DNA of 64,000 nt, taken from NCBI GenBank assembly GCA_000824805.1, contig CCNA01000034.1, positions 434,001 through 498,000 on the forward strand, read 5' to 3'. Shown one piece after another: positions 42,611 to 52,231 of the stretch. How positions within the stretch are numbered: the stretch's first letter is position 1; every line of letters starts with the position of its first letter. The translations under genes were made by a program, and so were the position numbers. The notes beneath the pieces were generated by a model, which did no database searches, was not told the origin of the DNA, and was given only the letters and a program-made list of their open reading frames with translations. This DNA comes from Mesorhizobium sp. SOD10. GTDB taxonomy: Bacteria > Pseudomonadota > Alphaproteobacteria > Rhizobiales > Rhizobiaceae.

Positions 42611-42806
42611 GGGTCAAAACCTCCAGAGCTGATGGACGGCAGAGCCGCCCGGGATGGAGCGGTTTTTCCCAGATCGAATGCATGCAAACTAGTGAACGCG
42701 CGGTACGGAGAATGAGAGAACCGATTTCCTGCATGTTCTTCAATGGTTTAGCGATCAACTGGCGATGTGCCGGCGGGATATGGTATTGTCGCGCGGCGAC
42801 ATTTCC

Positions 42807-42819
42807 GTACCGCGGGTAC
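42807..42819. promoter_or_regulatory. short palindrome before the TetR gene
   Basis: GTACC and GGTAC arms with a 3-nt spacer, located 16 bp before the start of the TetR-type gene. A similar half site (GCGGTACGG) occurs near 42700. TetR proteins usually bind palindromes in their own promoter; assignment is inference. Confidence 0.35.
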
Positions 42820-42835
42820 AGTTGGAGGGCCTCCC

Positions 42836-43504
42836 ATGCGCAAGGGTGAGGCAACGCGCGAACGCATTCTGGAAGTGGCTGAGGCCTCTGTGCTTGCCAA
42901 GGGCTTTGGCGCGACCTCCATCGAGGAGGTGATCACAGAAGCCGGCATCACCAAGAGCGGGTTCTTCTATCATTTCCGTGACAAGAACGAGCTTGCCCAC
43001 GAGTTGCTGCGCCGCTACATCGCCGAAGATCATCGCATTCTCGACGAGCTGTTCGGCCGCGCCGCCAATCTCTCGGATGAACCGCTGCAGGCATTCCTTA
43101 TCGCGCTGAAGATGCTGGCTGATTTGATGGGCGACCTGCCGGGAGGCCATCCCGGCTGCATGATCGCCTCGATCTGCTACCAGGAGCGGCTGTTCGACCG
43201 CCGCGTCGTTACCCTCAACCGCGAGGCGATAGAGAGTGTCAACGCCCGTGTCCTCGCCCATCTCGAGACCATCGCCGCTGTCCATCCGCCGCGCGAGCCC
43301 GTCGACCTGGCCGTGGTTGCCGAAATGCTGTCCTGCATCATCGATGGCGGCATCATCATGGCCAAGGTCACCGGCGATCCGGCGCGGCTCGCATACCAGA
43401 TCCTGGCCTATCGCGCCTTCGTCAAGATGCTGTTCGCCGCGCCTGCCCGCGATATTCCACCCGGCGGCGTGCCATCCCGGCAGAGCAGCCCAGCGGCCGG
43501 GTAA
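42836..43504 (+). CDS. TetR/AcrR family transcriptional regulator
   Basis: 222 residues from ATG 42836, chosen for GGAGGGC upstream; the frame extends to 42767. The helix-turn-helix is complete (ATSIEEVITEAGITKSGFFYHF). The ligand domain contains CYQERLFDRR and is of the common TetR type. Probably a repressor of the divergent homocysteine methyltransferase-type gene and of itself. The C-terminal tail is Pro/Ser-rich. Confidence 0.85.
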   Translation: MRKGEATRERILEVAEASVLAKGFGATSIEEVITEAGITKSGFFYHFRDKNELAHELLRRYIAEDHRILDELFGRAANLSDEPLQAFLIALKMLADLMGDLPGGHPGCMIASICYQERLFDRRVVTLNREAIESVNARVLAHLETIAAVHPPREPVDLAVVAEMLSCIIDGGIIMAKVTGDPARLAYQILAYRAFVKMLFAAPARDIPPGGVPSRQSSPAAG

Positions 43505-43594
43505 GAGGCCGCCAGCCATTCGGCGCGGCGCGCCCCGCCGATGAGGCTGCTTCCCCATGAAATGGGAAGCCGAGGGACGGGCAAGACTCGTGGC

Positions 43595-45667
43595 TTACCG
43601 CGCGGACCCTCCTCTCGCCCCACCGCCCCACAGCGCCCGCTGCAGCAGGCCGCGCTTCTTTCTGCGTGACACCAGCTCCACATCGCTCACCAGCCGCGCC
43701 CCGCCCTCGCGCCGCTCCAGCGTGATCTTTCGCGTGTGGAACGCTTCCAGCTCGGCGCGGTGGGCGACGCTGATGATGGTGACCCTGGGCAGTTCCTGGA
43801 CCACCGTCTGCATCATCCTGTCCTGGCTTTTCTCGTCCAGCGCCGAGGTCGCCTCGTCGAGCACGACGATGTCGGGCGCGTGCAGCAACAGGCGCGCGAA
43901 AGCCAGGCGCTGCTTCTCGCCACCCGACAGCGTCTGGTCCCAGGGCGCCTCCTCCTCCAGCCGCTCCTTCAGATAGCCGAGGCCGACCTTGTCGAGGGCG
44001 GCGTCGATCTCTTTCGTCTTCCAGTTGTCGGCGGCGGCGGGATAGGCGGTGGCGCGGCGCAGCGTGCCGGACGGGATATAGGGGCGCTGCGGCAGCATGA
44101 AGAGGCGCTTGCCCGGGTGGAAATCGACGCTGCCGCTGCCCCAGGGCCACAGCCCGGCGATGGCGCGCACCAGCGTCGACTTGCCGGTGCCGGATTCGCC
44201 CGAGACCAGCACGCGCTCGCCGGGCTGGATCTCCACCTCGGTTTCCTTCACCACCGAGGTGCCGTCGTCGAGCGTCACGGAAACATTGTTGAGGCTCAGC
44301 ATCGCGCTGCCCTTGGCATCGCCGCGCTGGATGCGGCCCAGCCTATCGTTCGCTTCGGCCCGCTCCAGCCCGTCGAGCGACATCATCAGCGATGCGATGC
44401 GGCGGGCGGACGCGTTCCAATCGGCAAGGCGCGGGTAATTGTCGACCAGCCAGCCGAACGCGCCCTGCACGAGCGCGAAGGCGGAAGCGGCCTGCATGAC
44501 CTGGCCGAGTGTCATGGAACCGTCGAGGAATTTCGGCGCGCATAAAAGCACCGGCACGACGGGCGCGAACAGGCTGGAGCCTTGCGAGACCAGCGTGGTG
44601 CGCATGTGCTGACCGGTGAGCCGCGCCCAGCGGCCGAGCACGCCGGCGAAGCTGCGGTCGATGCCGGCATTCTCTTCCTCTTCGCCGCCGAGCAGCGCGA
44701 TGCTCTCGCCGTTTTCGCGCACGCGCGTCAGCACATAGCGAAACTCGGCCTCGGCCTGGTTCTTGTCCTCCGAGAGCTGGACGAAATGGCGGCCGATGAA
44801 GAACATCGAGGTCGAGGTGATCACCGCATAGATGACCGCGGTGACGACGAGGAAACCGGGCACGGTGATGGTTGAGCCGCCCAGGGAAAAACTCAGCGCG
44901 CCGCCAATGGTCCACAAGACGACGATGAAGGTCGAGGCCGCCAGGAAGGCGTTGAGGACCCCGGCGAGGAAGTCGACCGGCGATTCCGTCGCGATACGCA
45001 GATCCTCCGTCAGGCGGGCCTCGGGATTGGCATGGTCGCCCTTGACGAGGTTGAGCTGGTAATAGCGGCCGCTGGCCAGCCAGCGCTGGACGACCGCCGT
45101 GGTCAGCCAGGAGCGCCAGCGGCGCTGCATCGTCATGCGTACATAGACCTGGGTGACCACCAGGCTGATGCTGCCGGCGACCAGCGGCAGGAAGATGGCG
45201 CTGAGCCAATAGACGGTGCGGGCGTCGCGCTGCTCGATGGCGTCGAAGATCGCGCGATTCCAGCGGTTGATGCCGTATTGGAAGCCGACATTGACGCAGA
45301 TCAGCATGATCAGGCCGATCGTCAGCGGCCAGGCGAGCCTGTCGCCATGCAAACCCCAATAGCCGCGCCCGCTGATCCAGAAGCGCCGCAGCAGATATTT
45401 CTTGCGCGCCCGCTCGGCTTCTTCGGGCGAAAGCGCGGGACCGGGCTCGGCGGCCTCGGGCGGCGGCGCCCCCGCATGGCCGATGGCCTCCGGTGCGGCA
45501 TCGGCGGGCGCTTTCTGCTCGGACGCCTTGGGCTCGGCTTCGCTTGGCTTGGGCGGCTTCTCCTGCCGCGGCTTCGGCTTCGCTGCCCGCTCCTGCGGGC
45601 GTGATTGGCGGACCGCAAGCGGAGCGGTGGCGCCTGCGGGCGTGGGTTTGACTTTGGCCTTGGGCAT
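43595..45667 (-). CDS. ABC transporter, fused permease/ATPase (SbmA/BacA-like, ABCD type)
   Basis: 690 residues. Residues 1-85 are a Pro/Lys/Ala/Glu-rich disordered leader, unusual in length. Residues about 110-420 form the membrane domain of the SbmA_BacA-like type (GINRWNRAIFDAIEQRD is characteristic). The ATPase follows with Walker A SGESGTGKST, signature LSGGEKQRLAF and Walker B VVLDEATSALDE. Homologues (YddA, BacA relatives) transport peptides or very-long-chain acyl compounds; in rhizobia BacA-related proteins matter for symbiosis, but this one carries its own ATPase. Confidence 0.88.
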   Translation of the reverse strand: MPKAKVKPTPAGATAPLAVRQSRPQERAAKPKPRQEKPPKPSEAEPKASEQKAPADAAPEAIGHAGAPPPEAAEPGPALSPEEAERARKKYLLRRFWISGRGYWGLHGDRLAWPLTIGLIMLICVNVGFQYGINRWNRAIFDAIEQRDARTVYWLSAIFLPLVAGSISLVVTQVYVRMTMQRRWRSWLTTAVVQRWLASGRYYQLNLVKGDHANPEARLTEDLRIATESPVDFLAGVLNAFLAASTFIVVLWTIGGALSFSLGGSTITVPGFLVVTAVIYAVITSTSMFFIGRHFVQLSEDKNQAEAEFRYVLTRVRENGESIALLGGEEEENAGIDRSFAGVLGRWARLTGQHMRTTLVSQGSSLFAPVVPVLLCAPKFLDGSMTLGQVMQAASAFALVQGAFGWLVDNYPRLADWNASARRIASLMMSLDGLERAEANDRLGRIQRGDAKGSAMLSLNNVSVTLDDGTSVVKETEVEIQPGERVLVSGESGTGKSTLVRAIAGLWPWGSGSVDFHPGKRLFMLPQRPYIPSGTLRRATAYPAAADNWKTKEIDAALDKVGLGYLKERLEEEAPWDQTLSGGEKQRLAFARLLLHAPDIVVLDEATSALDEKSQDRMMQTVVQELPRVTIISVAHRAELEAFHTRKITLERREGGARLVSDVELVSRRKKRGLLQRALWGGGARGGSAR

Positions 45668-45852
45668 CGCGCGACAACGGCTTAAAAATCAAAAGGTTTC
45701 ATGCGGGCTGCCCAGGCCGATCGCATAGGGCGTTCCGCGATTGCGCAGGACCTCGGAGCGCTGCCGCCGCGCCCGGTGCTCCATGTCCCGCCTACCCTGC
45801 CCTTTCGCGGCCGCCTCCAGGCCGGATTACGGTGAATGCCCGCGCAGGCAAG

Positions 45853-47826
45853 TCACGCTGCGTTGCCGCTGCGGGGATTGCGCAGCGGCTCGAAAATGAC
45901 CTCGGGGCCGGCCGCGTCGAAGGCGAGCGCGTCGCGCATCGGAAGCGCCGCCGAAAACAGATAACCCTGACCGATCATGCAGCCCAGCGAGCGCAGGATC
46001 ATGCGGTCGGCGTCGGTCTCGACGCCCTCGGCCATCACCTCGATGCCCAGCGTACGGCCGAGGCCGATCACCGCCTCGACCACGGCCTGGTCCTCGACGC
46101 ATTTCGCCAGGTTGCGCACGAAATCCTTGTCGATCTTGATCTTGCGGATGCGCCTGTCCTTGAGCGACACCAGGGTCGAGAAGCCGGTGCCGAAATCGTC
46201 GAGCACGATCGATATGCCCGCATCCGCCAGGCGGCCGACCTTTTCGTCGACCCGGTCGCGGTCGACCGGTGCTTCCTCGGTGATCTCGATCTCGAGCATC
46301 GCGGCGGGCACATTCCTCGCTTTCAGGCCGGTAAGGATCATGTCGTCGACATTGCCGGCCTCGAGCTCGCGCGGCGAGAGGTTCATTGCGACGCGGACAT
46401 CGCGGCGCCCGTGTTTCACGAGCTCTGCGATCATGGCGCAGCAATTGAGGAACACCGTCTCGGTCAAAAGCGAAAGCAGCCCGGTTTCGCGCGCGGCGGT
46501 GACGATCTCGGGCGGGGAGATGGCGCCGTGGACATCGTGATGCCAACGCAGCAGCGCCTCGAAACCGACGACCGCGTTGGTGTCGAGCCGCACCAGCGGC
46601 TGGAACCAGGAGCAGAGGGCGCCGGCTTCGATGGCGCCGCGCAGGTCGCGCTCGATGCGGTTCTTGCGTTCGAGCGCAGCGTCCAGCCCGGCGTCGAACA
46701 GGTAATATTCGTTCCGGCCGCCGCGCTTGGCCGCGTAGAGGGCGAAATCCGCCTTGAGCAGCATCTCGGTCAATCGCGGCTTTTCCGATTGGTAGATGCC
46801 GATCGAGGCGCCGACGCGCACCGAATTCAACTCCGGATCCGGATTGGCGATGGCTGCTATGATGACGGAGGCGAGCGCGCCGGCCGCTTGCTGCGACTTG
46901 GCGGCGGAGAAAAGCAGCACGAATTCGTCGCCGCCGATACGCGCGATCGTGGCACCCGGCGGGGCATGGTCCTCTATCCGGCGCGCCACCTTGACCAGAA
47001 GGTTGTCGCCGATGGTGTGGCCATAGGTGTCGTTGACGGATTTGAAGCCGTCGAGGTCGATCAGCATGGCCACGAATGGGCCCTCGGAGAGCCCGAGTTG
47101 GGCGATCGCCTGCTCAAGCCCATGGCGGTTGAGCAGATTCGTCAGCGGGTCGCGCCTGGAGTTGCGCTCCATCTCGGCGGCGAATTCGCGCGCCTCGTAT
47201 TTGAGACGGCTCGTCTCGCGGAAGCGGGATTGCCCGAGCAACGCGCTCCTGATCATGCCGCCGAGGAAAAGCAGGATGGTGAAGGCGAGCACGTAATTTT
47301 CGACGCCGCCCTTGGCCAGAACGCAGCCGCCGGCGATGAGGAGCGGCAGGATGATAAAATTGATCGAAGCCGGCGCGTAGGAGGTTCCGTAGGTGACCGA
47401 ACCGGCCGAAATGCCGGCAAGCACGATGAGATAGAGCGGTGCCTGGCTGGTCGTGTATCCGTCGCTCAGCAGCGCCAGGAAAGACCAGGCGACGCCCGAG
47501 GCAAGCGCCAGCAGGCCATAGCGGGAAAGCCGGGCGCCCACCGCCTGAGGCCTGTCATCGGTCGCGCCCGATTGGGTGACGGCAAGCACCATGCGCGCGC
47601 CGTTGATCAAGGCGATCGCGATAAACCACAGCACCACGGCAAGGCCGCCGCCCGACAAGAGCTGCACTGCCAGGATCAAGGCCGAGAGCACGGTGCCTAT
47701 GGGCATCGAGATGAAGACGCCCTTGCTCAGATCCGCAAGCTGGTCGCGCAGGATGCCTGCGTCCACGGCTTCGCTGCGCCCCTCGGAAGAGGGCCACGCT
47801 GCCAGCCGCTCGTGATGCCTGTTCAT
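45853..47826 (-). CDS. membrane-bound GGDEF-EAL cyclic-di-GMP enzyme
   Basis: 657 residues. Six hydrophobic segments at about residues 35-190 anchor the protein. The diguanylate cyclase domain has an intact IGGDEF site; the phosphodiesterase domain has EALLRW, NLSPRE, EITEE, DDFGTGFS and EGVET, so both activities may be present. No I-site RxxD immediately before GGDEF is visible. It would set local c-di-GMP and thereby adhesion and motility. Confidence 0.9.
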   Translation of the reverse strand: MNRHHERLAAWPSSEGRSEAVDAGILRDQLADLSKGVFISMPIGTVLSALILAVQLLSGGGLAVVLWFIAIALINGARMVLAVTQSGATDDRPQAVGARLSRYGLLALASGVAWSFLALLSDGYTTSQAPLYLIVLAGISAGSVTYGTSYAPASINFIILPLLIAGGCVLAKGGVENYVLAFTILLFLGGMIRSALLGQSRFRETSRLKYEAREFAAEMERNSRRDPLTNLLNRHGLEQAIAQLGLSEGPFVAMLIDLDGFKSVNDTYGHTIGDNLLVKVARRIEDHAPPGATIARIGGDEFVLLFSAAKSQQAAGALASVIIAAIANPDPELNSVRVGASIGIYQSEKPRLTEMLLKADFALYAAKRGGRNEYYLFDAGLDAALERKNRIERDLRGAIEAGALCSWFQPLVRLDTNAVVGFEALLRWHHDVHGAISPPEIVTAARETGLLSLLTETVFLNCCAMIAELVKHGRRDVRVAMNLSPRELEAGNVDDMILTGLKARNVPAAMLEIEITEEAPVDRDRVDEKVGRLADAGISIVLDDFGTGFSTLVSLKDRRIRKIKIDKDFVRNLAKCVEDQAVVEAVIGLGRTLGIEVMAEGVETDADRMILRSLGCMIGQGYLFSAALPMRDALAFDAAGPEVIFEPLRNPRSGNAA

Positions 47827-48204
47827 GTCCCTAGTGGGTAGGCAAGCGGGATGAAAATCGTGTTAAGGATTTCAGCGGTTTACGTCGCATTTCCCGATTA
47901 AGTCCGCCAGACGCCAGGTGCTGGGAGAAAACCGGGCGGCTACTCCGTATCGAGACGGAACCATGGACAACGGTTCTGGGCGTTTGCGAAGCGCTGCGGG
48001 ATGGGACAGGAAGAACCGCACGCGCAAAAGACGCCGACATGGAACCTTCTGGCCCAGCCACGACCTGCCGCAGGTGAAGGTGGTCAGATAGGGCATTGAT
48101 TTTGCGGAGGCCGATGGCCTATCCGAATTGACCTCCATGGCACGGCACGAGAAAAAACCTGTCGTGTTTGTGTGACCGGAAAAGCCCAAGCGGAGTCTCA
48201 ATCC
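47827..48204. other. intergenic stretch without a clear gene
   Basis: About 380 bases between two divergent genes. A plus-strand stretch near 48000-48090 reads KNRTRKRRRHGTFWPSHDL before a stop and could be the end of a lost gene, but I do not recognise it. It should contain both promoters. Confidence 0.35.
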
Positions 48205-49353
48205 ATGACCCTGACCAATCGCGACCTCATCGAGCTCACCGAATGGCGCCGCAAGCTGCACCGGCAGCCGGAAATCTCCAACGAGGAGGAAAAGACGGCG
48301 AAAGAGGTGGTGGACTTCCTCGCCGATACCGGTCCGGACAAGGTGCTGACGGGGCTCGGCGGGCATGGCGTGGCGGCGGTTTACGACAGCGGACAGGCCG
48401 GACCGACGGTGCTGTTCCGCTCGGAGCTCGACGCGCTGCCGATCGAAGAGCTGTCGGGCGTCGAGCATAGCTCCGAGGTGCCTGGCAAGTCGCATATGTG
48501 CGGCCATGACGGCCACACCGCGATCCTGGCGGCACTCGGCCGCCAGTTCGGACGCGAACGGCCCGCGCGCGGGCGCGTCGTCTTGATGTTCCAGCCGGCG
48601 GAGGAAACCGGCAATGGCGCGGCCGGCGTCGTCGCCGACCCGCGCTTCGGCGAGATCCAGCCGGACTTTGCCTTCTCGCTGCACAATCTGCCGGGGGTGC
48701 CGTTCGGCGAGGTGCGGCTCAAGGCCGGCACCGTCAACTGCGCCTCGCGCGGCATGCGCATCGTGCTGGAAGGCAAGACCGCGCATTCCTCGATGCCGGA
48801 AACCGGCATCTCGCCGATGCCGGCGGTGAGCGAGCTGATGCCGGCGCTGCCCGCGCTCGGGCGCGGCACCTTTACCGATGAGGATTTCGGCATGGTGACC
48901 GTCACCCATTGCGCGATGGGCGAAGCCGTGTTCGGCATCGCGCCCGGCTATGCGGAAGTGTGGGCAACGCTGCGCACCCGCCGCGACGAGCGCATGGCCG
49001 AGCAGGTCGCCGCCGCGAAAGCGCTTGCGGCGAAGATCGCCGCCAAGCACGGTCTCTCGGTGCGCTTCGACTATCACGAGATCTTCGTCGCCAGCGTCAA
49101 CGCCCCGGAGGCGGTTCAGCATCTCAACCGCGCGCTCGACGAGGAAGGTGTTGCGCGCAGCGAAGAGGCGCTGCCGATGCGCGCCTCGGAGGATTTCGGC
49201 ATTTTCGGCCACAATGCCAAATCGGCGATGTTCTTCCTCGGCGCCGGCGAGCGCACGCCCTCGCTGCACAACCCCGACTATGATTTCCCCGACGACCTGA
49301 TCCCGATCGGTTCGCGGATCTTCATGCGCACGGCGCGCAACCTTCTGGGCTGA
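48205..49353 (+). CDS. M20 family amidohydrolase
   Basis: 382 residues from ATG 48205 (GCGGAG upstream; a GTG at 48172 is possible). Metal-binding motifs of M20D enzymes are visible: MCGHDGHT, PAEETGNGA and the late histidine in PSLHNPDYDFPD. The family hydrolyses N-acyl amino acids, hippurate or indole-acetyl amino acids; the substrate is open. Followed 41 bp later by a DNA glycosylase gene. Confidence 0.88.
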   Translation: MTLTNRDLIELTEWRRKLHRQPEISNEEEKTAKEVVDFLADTGPDKVLTGLGGHGVAAVYDSGQAGPTVLFRSELDALPIEELSGVEHSSEVPGKSHMCGHDGHTAILAALGRQFGRERPARGRVVLMFQPAEETGNGAAGVVADPRFGEIQPDFAFSLHNLPGVPFGEVRLKAGTVNCASRGMRIVLEGKTAHSSMPETGISPMPAVSELMPALPALGRGTFTDEDFGMVTVTHCAMGEAVFGIAPGYAEVWATLRTRRDERMAEQVAAAKALAAKIAAKHGLSVRFDYHEIFVASVNAPEAVQHLNRALDEEGVARSEEALPMRASEDFGIFGHNAKSAMFFLGAGERTPSLHNPDYDFPDDLIPIGSRIFMRTARNLLG

Positions 49354-49394
49354 GCGGACACCGACAATTGCCTGTCCGATTGACGCCAATCGCC

Positions 49395-49952
49395 ATGCCG
49401 CTTAGCGGCGGGCCTGATTTCTTCGCCCGCGACGCGCTCGTGGTGGCTCGCGCGCTGATCGGCGCGAGGCTTGGGCTCGCCGGTGTCGGCGGCATCATCG
49501 TCGAGACCGAGGCATATCGTCCCGACGACCCCGCATCGCACAGCTTTCGCGGCCGCACGCCGCGCAACGCGCCGATGTATGGCGCGCCCGGCACGGCCTA
49601 TGTGTACCGTTCCTACGGCCTGCATTGGTGCCTGAACGCGGTGTGCCTGCCGGGCAGCGCGGTACTGATCCGCGCGATCCAGCCGCAATCCGGCATCGCC
49701 GCGATGCGCGGCCGCCGCGGAACGGATGACGACAGGCTGCTCTGCTCCGGCCCCGGCAAGCTTTGCCAGGCGCTCGGCATCGACGCCTCGCATAACGGGC
49801 TCTCGCTCACCGCGCCCCCCTTCGAATTTGCACGCTCGCAGACCGATCCGGCCGCTATCGTCAGCGGCCGCCGGATCGGCCTCACAAAAGGCGTGGAAGC
49901 CGAGTGGCGCTTCGGCCTCGGCGGATCGGCCTATCTCAGCCGCAAGTTTTGA
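49395..49952 (+). CDS. 3-methyladenine DNA glycosylase (AAG/MPG type)
   Basis: 185 residues from ATG 49395; a TTG at 49368 gives 194. Typical blocks: FFARDALVVARALIGARL, IIVETEAYRPDDPASHSF with the catalytic Glu, and GTAYVYRSYGLHWCLN. Removes alkylated bases such as 3-methyladenine from DNA. Complete by length. Confidence 0.9.
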   Translation: MPLSGGPDFFARDALVVARALIGARLGLAGVGGIIVETEAYRPDDPASHSFRGRTPRNAPMYGAPGTAYVYRSYGLHWCLNAVCLPGSAVLIRAIQPQSGIAAMRGRRGTDDDRLLCSGPGKLCQALGIDASHNGLSLTAPPFEFARSQTDPAAIVSGRRIGLTKGVEAEWRFGLGGSAYLSRKF

Positions 49953-49976
49953 GCGATGAAATGGCGCGGCGATCGA

Positions 49977-50267
49977 CTAAGCCGCCACCCATTCCTGCGC
50001 GGCACGCGCTGCGGCGAGTTCCATCGCTTCCGGAGCGAGAATGCCGCGCGACCTGACGAACGCCTCGAAAGCGACGCGTGCGGGCTCGGCATCCTGGTCG
50101 CCGGAGAGCGCCGCCTGGCAGAGAGCGAGTGTCGTCGCGTAGCTCGGGCTGCGACTGCCCGTCCATTCCTCGAGAAACTGATAGGCTTCGAAGACCGTGT
50201 TTATCTCGCGCGGAAAGCCGAGCCCGACGAAGATTGCGACGGGCTGAGAGAAATGCTTGGCGGGCAT
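49977..50267 (-). CDS. DUF982 family protein
   Basis: 96 residues from ATG 50267 (GGAG nine bases before); longer starts at 50282 and 50369 are possible. The pattern FSQPVAIFVGLGFPREI, ALCQAALSGDQDAEPARVAFEAF is that of DUF982, a family frequent in rhizobia with unknown function. Soluble, small. Confidence 0.75.
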   Translation of the reverse strand: MPAKHFSQPVAIFVGLGFPREINTVFEAYQFLEEWTGSRSPSYATTLALCQAALSGDQDAEPARVAFEAFVRSRGILAPEAMELAAARAAQEWVAA

Positions 50268-50416
50268 TGGTGTGGGCTCCATGAGGGTAAGCTGCTTGAC
50301 AACGCGCGGCCGGCAGGCCGGTTGCAGCCGGAAAGCGATTTTGGTTTTCGCCGACGGATGCTTGCCCAAAGCCTCCTTCTGTGTTTTCTCGCCCGCACAT
50401 TAGGAAAGGCTTGTGA

Positions 50417-50776
50417 ATGAGAATCGCAGTGGTCCTCGCGCTGAGTGCGGCGTTGGTTGGATGCGTGACCTCTCCGGTCGCCTACCAAGCCAAGCTTTCG
50501 GAGCAGGATCCGAAATGGACATCGCCGGAATGCCAGCAGGCTCGCATCGCGGCCTCCGACTACGACAGCCGCGAAAAGGAACACCCCGGCTGGGGTTTTG
50601 GCGTCCTGCTCGGCCCCTACAGCATGGGGATGATGGCAGCGGTAAAGCAGCATGAGCAGCAGCAGCGACGGCTTCTCGCCCGCCAGGTCCACCTGCAGTG
50701 CTCAAGCCAGCCCTTGCCGAAGGAACTGGATTTCGATCCGGCAACCTACGCGCCGAAGAAGACGCATTATCCGTAG
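50417..50776 (+). CDS. putative lipoprotein
   Basis: 119 residues. The first 16 form a lipoprotein signal with lipobox LVGC (Cys16), so the mature protein should be lipid-anchored. The rest contains PECQQARIAASDYD, a hydrophobic GWGFGVLLGPYSMGMMAA patch and a further Cys in HLQCSS. No family recognised. Transcribed away from the DUF982 gene. Confidence 0.7.
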   Translation: MRIAVVLALSAALVGCVTSPVAYQAKLSEQDPKWTSPECQQARIAASDYDSREKEHPGWGFGVLLGPYSMGMMAAVKQHEQQQRRLLARQVHLQCSSQPLPKELDFDPATYAPKKTHYP

Positions 50777-50823
50777 GCGGGGCGCCGTCGCTACGCTTGA
50801 AATCAGCCGATCGCTGTTGACAT

Positions 50824-51441
50824 TCAGCTTTCGCCCCATGCCTTGAGCAACGGTCCGTCGCTGCCATAGACCGGGTCCTTGCGCGGCCGGCTCACCTTCG
50901 GGATCATGCGTTGCGCTTCCGCGTGCTGCTCCGGCTTGGTGCATTCGTCATAGGTGCCGGTGGGCGGGTAGGCGCCGACGACGAGGAAATCGTTGGAAGC
51001 CGAGAGCCGCTGGTGACCCGTGCCAGCCGGCAGGACCGCCACGTCGCCGGCCTTGACCGTGAGCGCGCGGCCCTTGTCGCCGCCGAAGCGAACCTTGGCC
51101 GTGCCGCGCGCAATGCCCAGCACCTCATGGATGCGCGAATGGTAGTGGACGTAGTCGTAGATGCCGTTGCGCCAGCTGTCGCCCCACCCATTCGCCTTGA
51201 ACAGCTCCTCGAAGACGGCTGCCGGATCGAGATCGTCCGGCAATGTCACGGCGCCCCGGTAAACAACCAGCGGCCAAGACGGATGGTTCGGCACAAGGCC
51301 GTCGTCCTTGAAGCGGAAGGTATTGGCTTTCCTCTGCCTTACCAGATCCGCGAGCCCGGACGTGCCCGGTCTTGCGATCCCGGTCAGCTTTTCCGCCGCT
51401 TTCTTGATACTCTGGACAATGCTCAAGGCCAGGCCCTCCAT
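50824..51441 (-). CDS. cupin protein (YjlB-like)
   Basis: 205 residues from ATG 51441 (the frame opens at 51543). The cupin motif 1 YVHYHSRIHEVLGIARG carries two histidines and a glutamate; motif 2 is VLPAGTGHQRL. The pattern of a helical N-terminus and this cupin resembles YjlB-type proteins of unknown function. Metal-dependent enzyme or sensor; no neighbour hints at a pathway. Confidence 0.75.
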   Translation of the reverse strand: MEGLALSIVQSIKKAAEKLTGIARPGTSGLADLVRQRKANTFRFKDDGLVPNHPSWPLVVYRGAVTLPDDLDPAAVFEELFKANGWGDSWRNGIYDYVHYHSRIHEVLGIARGTAKVRFGGDKGRALTVKAGDVAVLPAGTGHQRLSASNDFLVVGAYPPTGTYDECTKPEQHAEAQRMIPKVSRPRKDPVYGSDGPLLKAWGES

Positions 51442-51645
51442 AAGTGCCGCTTGCAACGCCGTGCGACCTCGACCGACCGAATTCAACCCTTGGCGACACC
51501 CTTGGTTCCAGAGCTTGCCGACGCCCGGGCGCGGCCCGAGCAACCCGGATTGCTTCCCGGCGTCGCAGCGGTCAAGCTGCGAGACGTTGCCGGCCTCTCA
51601 TGCGTGACGCCGGCAAAAGCCGCGGGCTTTCCTGAGGAGTTCAAA

Positions 51646-52170
51646 ATGCGTGCATTCCGCCTTCCGACCATCGGCGTTTTCATCTCTGGGCTGCTTTCAG
51701 CATGCGCCTTCCCAGTCCTCGCGTCAGGCGGCGTGGCTACGGCCCAAACCCTCTATCAACTCTGCCGCCAGGTGAAGAACGACGATACGATCCGTCCCTA
51801 CTCGCACGAGCTTTACGGCGGCACCGTCAAGGCGTTCAAGAAGCTATTTCCGAACGCCAATGGCACGCCGGCGGAATCGGAACTGCAGACGCAGGCCAAT
51901 TATCGCTGCATGGACGGCAAGGTGCTGGCCTGTTTCGTGGGGGCCAACCTGCCCTGCGCGAAAATGAACGCAGCCCGCGACAACCCCGGCGCGAACGAGT
52001 TCTGCAAGACCAACCCCAATGACGACGTCGTGCCGGCTTTCGCGACCGGTCACGACGCCGTCTATTCCTACAAATGCGCGAGTGGCAAGGCGGTGGTCAC
52101 CGGTAATTCGTGGGCTCTCGACAAGCGCGGTTTCGCCAAAGAACTATGGACCGAAGTGCCCCCGCACTGA
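51646..52170 (+). CDS. exported hypothetical protein with several cysteines
   Basis: 174 residues from ATG 51646 with GAGGAG ideally placed; the long frame upstream to 50911 is a shadow of the cupin gene. Signal peptide (GVFISGLLSACAFPVLA-S). The mature part has at least six cysteines (YQLCRQ, YRCMDG, LACFVG, LPCAKM, EFCKTN, YKCASG), probably paired as disulphides in the periplasm. No family recognised. Confidence 0.7.
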   Translation: MRAFRLPTIGVFISGLLSACAFPVLASGGVATAQTLYQLCRQVKNDDTIRPYSHELYGGTVKAFKKLFPNANGTPAESELQTQANYRCMDGKVLACFVGANLPCAKMNAARDNPGANEFCKTNPNDDVVPAFATGHDAVYSYKCASGKAVVTGNSWALDKRGFAKELWTEVPPH

Positions 52171-52231
52171 GGCGGGCCTGTCAGGGGACCCGACGAGTCC
52201 CAAGAACCGTCGCGCGTAGCGCACTTGCCGT

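Noticed and set aside
45832..47841. Plus-strand frame of 669 codons
   Set aside because: Antisense to the GGDEF-EAL gene with intact catalytic motifs.
47872..49389. Minus-strand frame of 505 codons
   Set aside because: Antisense to the M20 amidohydrolase with complete metal-binding motifs.
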